Shown piece after piece: positions 1 through 7,028 of a DNA stretch of 28,980 nucleotides (the stretch's first letter is position 1; every line of letters starts with the position of its first letter). Below the pieces are notes generated by a model, which was not told the origin of the DNA, did not search any database, and saw only the letters and a program-made list of their open reading frames with translations. The position numbers and the translations under genes were made by a program. This DNA is from an uncultured Clostridium sp. (GTDB lineage Bacteria > Bacillota > Clostridia > Clostridiales > Clostridiaceae), in the NCBI GenBank assembly GCA_900548455.1, contig URKQ01000041.1, positions 1-28,980 of the forward strand, in the 5' to 3' direction.

Positions 1-24
1 AAAGGGAACCATAAGGTTCCTTTT
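1..24. terminator. Bidirectional hairpin at window start
   Basis: AAAGGGAACC pairs with GGTTCCTTTT around the loop ATAA, giving about ten base pairs with one G-T wobble. The arms carry A and T runs, so it could terminate in either direction. It probably ends a gene lying outside the window to the left. Confidence 0.5.
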
Positions 25-38
25 GAAAAAGCTTAACA

Positions 39-75
39 GGCATCTGTGTGCATCACTGTAAATGCATACAGAGCC
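39..75. repeat. Imperfect inverted repeat sharing 14 nt with 3032-3045
   Basis: The left arm (39-53) and right arm ATGCATACAGAGCC (62-75) form an imperfect hairpin with a one-base bulge, a G-T pair and an eight-base loop. The right arm is identical to half of the perfect palindrome at 3024-3045. It lies 36 bases before the altronate dehydratase start, so it could be a regulatory site, a remnant of a small mobile element, or a structured leader. I cannot choose between these from sequence alone. Confidence 0.4.
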
Positions 76-110
76 AAATAATAAAAGGATTATTATAAAA
101 GGAGATTATC

Positions 111-1613
111 ATGAAGGAAAATAAATATCTCATCAGAATATCTGAAAACGATAGTGTTGCTGTTGCCTTAAAAGATTTAGAATCGGATAATACCTATTTA
201 TTAGATAATATGTCCATTACTCTAAAGGATGATATACCTTTTGGTCATAAAGTATCTCTTTATGATATTAAAGAAAATGAAAATATAATAAAATATGGAC
301 AACCTATTGGTCATGCAAAATGTGAAATTAAAAAAGGTCAACATGTTCATACACATAATCTAAAAACAAATTTAAATGGACTTTTAAATTATGAGTATAA
401 TAAAAACAATGAAATCTTAACTGAATTTGCTAATAAAAAAGAAGCTTTTTTTGACGGTTATAAAAGAGCAAAGGGTAAAGTTGGTATTCGTAATGAAGTA
501 TGGATTATTCCTACTGTTGGATGTGTTAATACCACTGCTAAACTTTTAGAGAGAAAAGGAAATGAAAAATATAAAGAACTAATCGATGGTGTATTTGCTT
601 ATACTCATAATATGGGTTGCAGCCAATTATCTGAAGATCATTTAACTACTCAACATATTTTAAAAGGACTAATTAATAACCCTAATGCAGGTGCCGTTCT
701 TGTTTTAAGTTTAGGTTGTGAAAATAATAATCTTGATAGCTTTATGCCAGTTTTAGGTGATTACGATCCTAATAGAGTGAAATTTTTAGTTACACAAGAC
801 GTTGAAAATGAATATGAGGCAGGTATGGAATTACTAGATGAATTAGTTAAGTATGCTTCTTCTATGAAACGTGAGAAAGTATCAGCTGATAATTTAGTAC
901 TAGGCTTTAAATGTGGTGGATCAGATGCCTTTTCCGGTATAACTGCTAATGCACTTTGTGGTAGAATTAATGATAGAGTTGTTCAGCATGGTGGAAGTAC
1001 TATATTAACAGAAGTTCCTGAAATGTTTGGAGCTGAAACATTATTAATGGAAAGAGCTATATCAGAAGAAGTATTTAATGATACCGTTGATCTTATTAAT
1101 AACTTCAAAGGTTATTTCACAAAATACGATCAAACAATTTATGAAAATCCATCACCTGGAAATAAAAAAGGTGGAATTTCTTCCTTGGAAGAAAAATCCT
1201 TAGGATGTACTCAAAAAGGTGGTTGTGCTCCAGTTGTAGGTGTATTAAATTACGGTGAACCTGTTGAAAAAAATGGCTTAAACTTATTAATAGGACCAGG
1301 AAATGACCAAGTGTCCTGTACTAACTTAGTTGCCAGTGGTGCACAAATGGTATTATTCACCACCGGCCGTGGCAATCCATTTGGATCACCAGTTCCTACT
1401 GTAAAAATCTCTTCTAATAGTAACCTATACAATAGGAAAAAACACTGGATTGATTTTAATGCTGGTCAGTTATTAGATGGTAAATCCTTTGAGGAAATGA
1501 CAGATGACTTCTTTAATTATATATTAGATGTAGCCTCTGGTAAAATTCAAACACGTAATGAAGAATATGGTTATAAAGAAATTTCTATATTTAGAGATGG
1601 TGTAATTTTATAA
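111..1613 (+). CDS. uxaA: Altronate dehydratase (UxaA family)
   Basis: This 500-residue protein fits the full length of UxaA-type altronate dehydratases, which convert D-altronate to 2-keto-3-deoxygluconate in galacturonate catabolism in the cytoplasm. The first ~95 residues form a SAF-like domain ending in the His-rich GQHVHTHNL (76-84). The rest is the galactarate/altronate dehydratase domain, with GKVGIRNEVW, THNMGCSQL, LSLGCENNN, FKCGGSDAFSG and LGCTQKGGCAPV; the conserved cysteines are typical of this iron-dependent family. The start has a clear AAAAGGAGATTATCATG ribosome site. No other uronate gene is in the window; partners such as UxaB, UxaC or KdgK may lie to the left or elsewhere. 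A related galactarate or D-arabinonate-type dehydratase cannot be excluded on motifs alone, but the SAF plus dehydratase architecture favours UxaA. Confidence 0.88.
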   Translation: MKENKYLIRISENDSVAVALKDLESDNTYLLDNMSITLKDDIPFGHKVSLYDIKENENIIKYGQPIGHAKCEIKKGQHVHTHNLKTNLNGLLNYEYNKNNEILTEFANKKEAFFDGYKRAKGKVGIRNEVWIIPTVGCVNTTAKLLERKGNEKYKELIDGVFAYTHNMGCSQLSEDHLTTQHILKGLINNPNAGAVLVLSLGCENNNLDSFMPVLGDYDPNRVKFLVTQDVENEYEAGMELLDELVKYASSMKREKVSADNLVLGFKCGGSDAFSGITANALCGRINDRVVQHGGSTILTEVPEMFGAETLLMERAISEEVFNDTVDLINNFKGYFTKYDQTIYENPSPGNKKGGISSLEEKSLGCTQKGGCAPVVGVLNYGEPVEKNGLNLLIGPGNDQVSCTNLVASGAQMVLFTTGRGNPFGSPVPTVKISSNSNLYNRKKHWIDFNAGQLLDGKSFEEMTDDFFNYILDVASGKIQTRNEEYGYKEISIFRDGVIL

Positions 1614-1624
1614 ATTCAGAGAAT

Positions 1625-1660
1625 GAAAAAATGTTGCTAAAACACTTAGCAACATTTTTT
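1625..1660. terminator. Bidirectional terminator between convergent genes
   Basis: A 15-bp perfect stem (AAAAAATGTTGCTAA with TTAGCAACATTTTTT, loop AACAC) has A runs on the left and T runs on the right. It therefore terminates both uxaA and the convergent hemerythrin gene, whose stop codon overlaps the right arm. Confidence 0.9.
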
Positions 1661-2078
1661 ATTCCACATTTTTTATTTCTTCTGCCATTAACCTATCTTC
1701 TATCATCATGTGCTGAAAAATCCAATCCTGCACATTGTCTTTTATTTTTTTCAATTCTTCGTAAGGATTTTTCTCTACTAAATTCCAATCAATTTTCGTA
1801 GTCATATTTTTAAAGTCATTATGATAACTTTTATGTTCTTCAATCTTAGAATAATTTGCTTTGGCCATTAATTTTTCTTCCTCATAAAAATGATAGGAAG
1901 CGTACTCTCTTAATTCACATAATATTTCTAGAAGTCTTTTATTTTCAATCCCAACACACTTAATTATGAGTAACTGTTCTATGCTTCTTGCAATTCTAAA
2001 AAGTTCTCTATGCTGAATATCTATGCTCTCTATATTTATGTTTAATTCATCTTTCCAGTCAAATTTAAAATCAAACAT
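1659..2078 (-). CDS. Bacteriohemerythrin (non-heme di-iron O2-binding protein)
   Basis: From the chosen start this is a 139-residue, single-domain hemerythrin with no signal or membrane segment. All seven expected di-iron ligands are visible: H23 (DIQHREL), H63-xxx-E67 (HFYEE), H82-xxx-H86 (HKSYH) and H123-xxxx-D128 (HMMIED). The family reversibly binds O2, and in anaerobes it is thought to scavenge, store or sense oxygen, or to handle NO. I chose the ATG at 2078 because GTGGTG just upstream supplies a plausible ribosome site with a six-base gap; a GTG start at 2090 would add four residues. The next gene on the same strand is a flavin reductase-rubredoxin, also associated with oxygen or NO handling in clostridia. 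The two are separated by a terminator, so they are probably independent transcripts. Confidence 0.9.
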   Translation of the reverse strand: MFDFKFDWKDELNINIESIDIQHRELFRIARSIEQLLIIKCVGIENKRLLEILCELREYASYHFYEEEKLMAKANYSKIEEHKSYHNDFKNMTTKIDWNLVEKNPYEELKKIKDNVQDWIFQHMMIEDRLMAEEIKNVE

Positions 2079-2110
2079 ATTATTCACCACTCTTTCTTTT
2101 ATGTTAAAAT

Positions 2111-2122
2111 TTATAATTATAA
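2111..2122. promoter_or_regulatory. 12-nt palindrome TTATAATTATAA upstream of hemerythrin gene
   Basis: A perfect palindrome lies 33 bases upstream of the hemerythrin start. It resembles the left half of a PerR/Fur-type box (TTATAATNATTATAA), but the right half does not fit well. In DNA this AT-rich it could be chance. Confidence 0.2.
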
Positions 2123-2142
2123 TAATATTATCGATAAATATA

Positions 2143-2173
2143 GAAAAAAGTAAAGAGAATTAAATCTCTTTAC
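2143..2173 (-). terminator. Terminator of flavin reductase-rubredoxin gene
   Basis: On the minus strand GTAAAGAGA pairs with TCTCTTTAC across a six-base loop (nine base pairs, no mismatch) and is followed by TTTTTTCT. It lies about 20 bases after the stop codon at 2195. Confidence 0.9.
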
Positions 2174-2194
2174 TTAAAATAATTTTCAATATAT

Positions 2195-2845
2195 TTATAC
2201 TAGTTTCTTTACAAATTTATCTTTTCCCTGTTTACATATCGGACACTTATAATCTTCAGGAAGATCTTCAAATGGAACATCTCCATCATAAATATATCCA
2301 CATATGCTACAAACATATTTTTCAGTCTTTTCTTCTACATCTTCTTCTGCAATGTAAGTTGGTGCAGCCTTAGGACTCTTTCCTTTAACCACATTGTGAT
2401 AATATGCATAAGTCATAGGAATATCTTCCTTATGAATTATTTCACCATCAATAACTTCTCCTAAAAAAACTGTATGGGTTTCTGTTTCTAATACATCTTT
2501 TACTTTACAAACGATATACCCGCACACATCTTTTAAAATAGGCGCTCCTTCCTTAATCTCATAACTTATTTTATCAAACTTATTGACATCTCTACCTGAT
2601 TGGAATCCAAAATTTCCAATAATACTTGAATCAGAGGTTTCTGATAAGATAGAAACTGAAAATACACCACTTTCTTTTATACATTTATTTGTATAATTAC
2701 TATGATTAATACTTGCTGCAATTGTTGCAGGACTAGAAGTTATTTGCATAATGCTATTTGCAGTACATCCTGTAGGTCTTTCCCCATCCATTGTAGAAAC
2801 TACATATACTCCATAAGAAATTTTTCTAAAAACATTGCTATCCAT
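2195..2845 (-). CDS. Flavin reductase-rubredoxin fusion (high-molecular-weight rubredoxin type)
   Basis: Residues 1 to ~155 form a flavin reductase-like FMN-binding domain (VYVVSTMDGERPTGCTANS near the start, ASINHSNYT, FSVSILSE). Residues ~172-216 are a complete rubredoxin with paired cysteines C179-x2-C182 and C201-x2-C204 (YVCSICGY, YKCPICKQG). The fusion matches the clostridial and Moorella high-molecular-weight rubredoxin family, which passes electrons from NAD(P)H to flavodiiron proteins that reduce O2 or NO to harmless products in the cytoplasm. No flavodiiron protein is in the window, so its partner must be encoded elsewhere. The ribosome site TTAGGAGGG lies six bases before ATG. The neighbouring hemerythrin supports a role in oxidative or nitrosative stress. 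Confidence 0.9.
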   Translation of the reverse strand: MDSNVFRKISYGVYVVSTMDGERPTGCTANSIMQITSSPATIAASINHSNYTNKCIKESGVFSVSILSETSDSSIIGNFGFQSGRDVNKFDKISYEIKEGAPILKDVCGYIVCKVKDVLETETHTVFLGEVIDGEIIHKEDIPMTYAYYHNVVKGKSPKAAPTYIAEEDVEEKTEKYVCSICGYIYDGDVPFEDLPEDYKCPICKQGKDKFVKKLV

Positions 2846-2976
2846 AAAAAACCCTCCTAATCGATAAAAATTATTATCTAATATGTATTATATTAACATA
2901 ACAAATCATTATTGTAAATGAAATATTGCTAATTTCTTATATTATCATCTTTATCTCTTAAAAAGATTCTTTATTG

Positions 2977-2990
2977 TAACTAATTAGTTA
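2977..2990. promoter_or_regulatory. 14-nt palindrome TAACTAATTAGTTA
   Basis: A perfect palindrome lies about 130 bases upstream of the flavin reductase-rubredoxin start. Its half-site TAACTAAT recurs twice in front of the XRE/TPR regulator (4146 and 4200), so it may be a transcription factor operator. Confidence 0.35.
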
Positions 2991-3015
2991 TAAAAATCTC
3001 ATTAATTAAGACGTA

Positions 3016-3053
3016 TATCAGAAGGCTCTGTATGCATACAGAGCCTATCAGAA
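3016..3053. repeat. 22-bp perfect palindrome flanked by 8-bp direct repeats
   Basis: Positions 3024-3045 are a loop-free perfect palindrome made of two 11-base halves (GGCTCTGTATG and CATACAGAGCC). It is flanked exactly on both sides by TATCAGAA (3016-3023 and 3046-3053). Direct repeats abutting an inverted repeat look like a target-site duplication around the joined ends of a small mobile element. Fourteen bases of the palindrome recur at 62-75. An operator is the alternative reading. Confidence 0.5.
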
Positions 3054-3075
3054 AAATCTGTTGAAAAATCAACAG
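3051..3075 (-). terminator. Terminator of XRE/TPR regulator gene
   Basis: On the minus strand CTGTTG-ATTTTT-CAACAG forms a six-base-pair stem followed by ATTTTTC, 12 bases after the stop codon at 3087. The stem is short but the T run is clear. Confidence 0.65.
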
Positions 3076-3086
3076 CTTTAAAAACT

Positions 3087-4118
3087 TTATATATTTCTTT
3101 TTAACCTTTCAATTTCACGTATAGATTCATCAATTGGTTCACCACTCAATACTTTATACTCATCCTTTAAAATATTAATTTTTTTATCATGACACTTTAT
3201 TGCTTCTTCATACTTACCAATAATTTCATATACTCGTGACATAGCCATTAGACCATCTACAAGAGGTGGATTTGACTGAAGCTCCATAGACTTTTTATAA
3301 TCTTCTAAAGCTTGTTCATACATTCCAATGTTAGATAACCTTTCTGCACGTATAAAATATGCCCAACAATTTTCAGGATTCTTCTCAACATTTTCATTCC
3401 ATAATTTTATAGCTTCTTTAACATTCCCTAATCCTAATTGAATGTCTCCTTCAAATGCAATGTTTTCTATGTGCGGTTCAAAGGTTTTCATTTTTTCAAG
3501 TATTTCCTTGGCTTCTTCATATCTCCTATCTGCCATTAACTGATCAAATAAAAAAACATAGCATATTCTAGAATCATTATTTTTCTTTACAAATTCTTTA
3601 TAATACTCTATAAGTGAATCATGTTTATTACAATAAAAATCTCCTAATGCTCCACCTTCACTTTTAACAAGTATATTATGATATCCTTTCTCATGTGGGC
3701 AAATAGCTAATGCTTTTTTTGCATACTTTGAAGCTATAACCTTAAATCCATTAGCTCTATGATTATATAGTTCGGCAAGAAGAGAATATGCTCTGTGATT
3801 ATTCATATCATCCTTTATTATTGCTAAAAGAAAATCTTCTGCATTCTTAAATTTTTTATCAGTTATAAATCTTTCATTCTCTAACATATTATCAATACGC
3901 CTTAACTTTGATTCATAAGGTATTTCAAATAACTCATCTATAGTTACACCAAAATATACAGAAATAGTAGGTAATAGCTGAATATCCGGTGCTGTTACTT
4001 CATTCTCCCATTTTGATACAGCTTGATATGAAACCCCTAAATTATTTGCTAATTCTTCTTGGGTTACTCCCTTTTCAAGTCTTAAACTTTTTATTTGTTT
4101 ACCTATATCTAAACTCAT
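3087..4118 (-). CDS. XRE-family transcriptional regulator with TPR repeats
   Basis: This 343-residue protein has an N-terminal helix-turn-helix of the Xre/Cro type at about residues 6-62 (IKSLRLEKGVTQEELANNLG, then VSYQAVSKWEN). The remainder is all-helical and carries several tetratricopeptide-like repeats, for example AYFIRAERLSNIGMYEQALE and MAMSRVYEIIGKYEEAIKC near the C-terminus. Such HTH-TPR proteins are cytoplasmic regulators that often respond to a peptide or partner protein through the TPR superhelix, as in the RNPP group. No small peptide gene is recognisable nearby, so the signal is unknown. The ATG follows GGAGG after about six bases. Candidate operators with the half-site TAACTAAT lie 28-42 and about 82 bases upstream, which is consistent with autoregulation but unproven. 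Confidence 0.82.
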   Translation of the reverse strand: MSLDIGKQIKSLRLEKGVTQEELANNLGVSYQAVSKWENEVTAPDIQLLPTISVYFGVTIDELFEIPYESKLRRIDNMLENERFITDKKFKNAEDFLLAIIKDDMNNHRAYSLLAELYNHRANGFKVIASKYAKKALAICPHEKGYHNILVKSEGGALGDFYCNKHDSLIEYYKEFVKKNNDSRICYVFLFDQLMADRRYEEAKEILEKMKTFEPHIENIAFEGDIQLGLGNVKEAIKLWNENVEKNPENCWAYFIRAERLSNIGMYEQALEDYKKSMELQSNPPLVDGLMAMSRVYEIIGKYEEAIKCHDKKINILKDEYKVLSGEPIDESIREIERLKRNI

Positions 4119-4145
4119 AATTTTCCTCCAACTATATATAAGATA

Positions 4146-4211
4146 TAACTAATGCATTAGCTTTAATTATATTTTATATTGAAAAAGATAGCTGAACAAT
4201 AACTAATCATT
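4146..4211. promoter_or_regulatory. Two TAACTAAT-type sites upstream of XRE regulator
   Basis: TAACTAATGCATTAG (4146-4160) contains the perfect palindrome CTAATGCATTAG at 4149-4160. A second copy, TAACTAATCATT, is at 4200-4211. Together with the 14-nt palindrome at 2977 they suggest operators for a local regulator, most simply the XRE protein itself. This is inferred from position and repetition only. Confidence 0.3.
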
Positions 4212-4249
4212 TTAATAAAACTAAACCATCAGGTTAGTATAAAAATCAA

Positions 4250-4275
4250 ACCCTCCACAAACTATTGTGAAGGGT
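4250..4275 (-). terminator. Terminator of exopolysaccharide-type operon
   Basis: On the minus strand ACCCTTCACAA pairs with TTGTGGAGGGT (11 base pairs, one wobble) around a short loop, followed by TTGATTTTTAT. The hairpin overlaps the stop codon of the last operon gene at 4262. Confidence 0.8.
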
Positions 4276-5329
4276 CTATCTCAAATAAATTATGTCCAAG
4301 TCTCCAAAGACTTGCTTCATATCCATTATCACTAATTATTTTAAACCAGGAATCTAAAGTATCCACATCAGCATACCATACCTCATGACTTATGCCATCA
4401 CCATCTAAATAAGTATAAACTAAACAATTGCTTTCTTCATCTCTACGTTCTTTAGAATCGTATTCCCTAGCAATGCTCTTAGCTTCAACTTCTGTTATTG
4501 ATTTTACCTTGCCATTAGATGCCCAATCAATTCCACCTGAAGGTATTGCAAAATTTTTCTTTCCAGGCACATTTGACATCTTATCTATAAGCTCTTTTAT
4601 AAAATTACTGTTAGTTTTTTCTCCTGGCTCACTAAATCCTCCATGGAGATTGTAACACATCATTACATATGTTGGCCCCTTATGAAACTCTAATGATTCA
4701 AAGGGAGTATTGGGTTCTAAAACAATTCTTAATTTTAAATTATTCTCTAAAGCTTTAATATTCAGTTCATCAATAAATAAAATAAATTTATTCCACAAAT
4801 CAAGATTTTTACCCATTTGCTCATAATCAATTTCTATTCCTTGAAAATTGTACTTTAAAGCTAAATTAATAATATTATTTATTTCTTTACTTCTAGTTTC
4901 ATTATTATCTAAAATATTAGATACCAAAGTTATATCCTTTAATGAAGATGTTCCATCATGATAGATCACATCATTTACCACTGATAAATAACTAATATAG
5001 TTATCATTTCCTACTTCATTATAAATCTTATTTAATTCCTCAGGTACAATCAATTTGCCATTTTCATCATAATGAGCAGCAAAATAACACAACTCATTCA
5101 ATTGGTAATTTAACTTTAAAACTTCATTTTCTACCTTTGGATCCCAATACGTCACCCATGCAGAAATTTTATCTACATTTTTAAAAACCTTATTTATTGA
5201 AACTTCATTGTCATGATTCAACTCATCCTTATTTTCAGGTGTAACTTTGGCACTACATCCATAAAGTATGCCTACACTAATTATAATTGTTGTTATTATT
5301 GTGATTTTTTTATTAATACTTTTTTTCAT
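4262..5329 (-). CDS. GH18-like glycoside hydrolase lipoprotein
   Basis: This is a 355-residue putative lipoprotein. It has a basic N-terminus, a hydrophobic stretch and the lipobox ILYGC with the lipidated cysteine at residue 25. The body has GH18 (chitinase/YaaH-like) landmarks: the beta-4 segment GIEIDYEQ with the catalytic acid position E170 retained, the MMCYN segment (usually MxYD), and SLWRLGHN near the C-terminus. The canonical DxxDxDxE is changed to Q-x-x-E-x-D-x-E, so substrate or activity may differ. I chose the ATG at 5329 because the longer frame (ATG at 5341) places GGAG inside the coding sequence with ideal spacing to this ATG. The upstream gene's stop codon is 16 bases away. 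It is the last gene of the operon and probably trims or binds the polymer at the outer membrane face. Confidence 0.75.
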   Translation of the reverse strand: MKKSINKKITIITTIIISVGILYGCSAKVTPENKDELNHDNEVSINKVFKNVDKISAWVTYWDPKVENEVLKLNYQLNELCYFAAHYDENGKLIVPEELNKIYNEVGNDNYISYLSVVNDVIYHDGTSSLKDITLVSNILDNNETRSKEINNIINLALKYNFQGIEIDYEQMGKNLDLWNKFILFIDELNIKALENNLKLRIVLEPNTPFESLEFHKGPTYVMMCYNLHGGFSEPGEKTNSNFIKELIDKMSNVPGKKNFAIPSGGIDWASNGKVKSITEVEAKSIAREYDSKERRDEESNCLVYTYLDGDGISHEVWYADVDTLDSWFKIISDNGYEASLWRLGHNLFEIDPSQ

Positions 5330-5345
5330 TTTAAACTCCATGTCT

Positions 5346-7028
5346 TTATAAGTGTTTGATAAACCAATTTAATATAGAATTAAATGTTTTATTTATATTA
5401 TAATAAAGTAATTCAATTCCTGTAAGAGAACTATCAAAAATCACATTATCTTTCTCATCCATAACCTTAAGTCCCTCAAATATACCGTCATAAACATCAT
5501 CCGCCAGATTTCTTTGACTATAACCATATTCACCCCAAGCTGATTCTAAAAAGATATCCCCTTCATCATCATTTTTAACTTCCAATTCTTCAACTACTAT
5601 TTTATCATCGATAACAACTGTGATTTTATTATCATAAAGCTTAACGTCTAGTAACCTATCCCTTCGATCTTTTATATCAAACTTTTCCTTATCTTTATTT
5701 TCTTCAAATTCACTTAAATTGAAGGAGTATATTTTATCATTATCATCAAAAATATTTATATAATTATTTTGAAGCTGAATATATATTCCCTTACTTTGAT
5801 TATCATTAGCTCTTAAATGTATTCCTTGAGAACCTATGATATTTCCCTTAAGAATAGTTGATACTGTGACATTCTTATATTTAGAATCTGTTTTTAATTT
5901 TAATGCCCCTCTTCCCTTAGGCATGGAAGTTAAAATTATTTTATCATTTACAAATTCTGCTTCTCCTGATATTTTTTCGAAATTGAAAGCTTTTTTCTCA
6001 TCACCAACTATAAAGCTCATATTACTTTTAGTGTCATCCCATATTCTCATAAGTAAATGATTAGTTGACCAATATGATTGTGGTTGTATTCTGGTTAAAT
6101 CATAAATAGAACTTTCCTTATTATTTAAAGAAAATCCTTCTCTATTAAAGTTTATATTAAATAATTCATTTATCCATTTTTCATTTATTGAACTTACTTT
6201 ATCATTTGTTCCAAATTTACCTGTATTAGCATGCATAAGAGCATATAAACTTGGAATTTTATAAATTTCACTTTCATATATTCTGCACATTTCTTCATAA
6301 TCATAATCTATACGATTATTCATCTCTTCATAAGTTTCCTTAGGAACTCCATATTCATCTCTTATATAATCCATTAAATAGTGATTATACTCTCTATCAA
6401 TTGTATTAGAAATCTTACTAAATTCTAAAGAATCTAATTCCCCTAAATACTGTGACTCCTTATTAAAAACATTAATGTAGGATAATCTATATCCATTAGT
6501 GCCTAATTCCCAAAAAGTACTCTTAGCTAAATCTAATAAATCCTCCCCATCTAAAAACTTAGGATCATCACTGATTAAGTTACCAGCATAAGTAAGGATA
6601 GTTCCCTTAAAATTTAATTTCTCCATAATTTTTTGGGCAAATATTGCAGTGTCCCGTCTTCCATCTTCAAATAATAAAAAAAGAGATTTAGATGGCAACT
6701 TTTTCCCTTTAGTATAGTAATCTAGTATGTCTTGTTGTTCTATAGTTACATAACCATTATTCTTTAATGCTTCTAACTGAGCTTCAAGATTTTTTGTACT
6801 AATTAAAGTATTATTTCCATCTCTATCTACTCCAAAATATGAAAGCGCTATAAACCCTGTTTCTTCTGTTGAACTTAATGTTTCATCAGAAAACCTATCA
6901 TATTTAGTAAATGAAAATAGAGCTTTAATAGTTATTATTAATATTAGAATTAAAAAAATTCCCTGTAGTATGCTTCTTATTTTCTTTTTTCTATCCTTCT
7001 TTTCAGGAGAAAACGAAATTTTACTCAT
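5346..7028 (-). CDS. Membrane-anchored NodB-like protein (degenerate) with C-terminal lectin-like region
   Basis: In this 560-residue protein one membrane helix (about 18-40) follows a basic N-terminus, so the rest should be extracellular. Residues ~58-280 resemble a polysaccharide deacetylase fold: LFLLFEDGRRDT (117-127) sits where TFDDG is expected, and ELGTNGYRL (174-182) where the metal-binding HxxxH is expected. Asp122 remains, but the first Asp is Glu121, and the first metal His is Asn178 with no second His. Classical zinc-dependent deacetylation is therefore doubtful. Residues ~340-520 look like a beta-sandwich carbohydrate-binding or LamG/DUF1080-like module (GIHLRANDNQSKGIYIQLQ). The start has GGGGAGGAAATAAAGATG and overlaps the synthase gene by eight bases, implying translational coupling. 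A role as polymer-binding or non-hydrolytic accessory protein is an inference. Confidence 0.6.
   Translation of the reverse strand: MSKISFSPEKKDRKKKIRSILQGIFLILILIITIKALFSFTKYDRFSDETLSSTEETGFIALSYFGVDRDGNNTLISTKNLEAQLEALKNNGYVTIEQQDILDYYTKGKKLPSKSLFLLFEDGRRDTAIFAQKIMEKLNFKGTILTYAGNLISDDPKFLDGEDLLDLAKSTFWELGTNGYRLSYINVFNKESQYLGELDSLEFSKISNTIDREYNHYLMDYIRDEYGVPKETYEEMNNRIDYDYEEMCRIYESEIYKIPSLYALMHANTGKFGTNDKVSSINEKWINELFNINFNREGFSLNNKESSIYDLTRIQPQSYWSTNHLLMRIWDDTKSNMSFIVGDEKKAFNFEKISGEAEFVNDKIILTSMPKGRGALKLKTDSKYKNVTVSTILKGNIIGSQGIHLRANDNQSKGIYIQLQNNYINIFDDNDKIYSFNLSEFEENKDKEKFDIKDRRDRLLDVKLYDNKITVVIDDKIVVEELEVKNDDEGDIFLESAWGEYGYSQRNLADDVYDGIFEGLKVMDEKDNVIFDSSLTGIELLYYNINKTFNSILNWFIKHL

Noticed and set aside
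1250..1432. Antisense reading frames opposite long genes (also 10572-10805, 13073-13366, 15644-15901, 5836-6060 and others)
   Set aside because: They lie wholly inside well-supported genes, have no ribosome site or family motif, and their composition follows from the other strand's codons.
2880..2930. PerR-like box upstream of the flavin reductase-rubredoxin gene
   Set aside because: The best match to TTATAATNATTATAA (TTACAATAATGATTT on the minus strand) fits only 10 of 14 positions, which is expected by chance in such AT-rich DNA.
4161..4200. A sigma-A promoter for the XRE/TPR regulator
   Set aside because: A TATAAT is present on the minus strand (near 4165-4180), but no recognisable -35 box lies at 16-18 bases.
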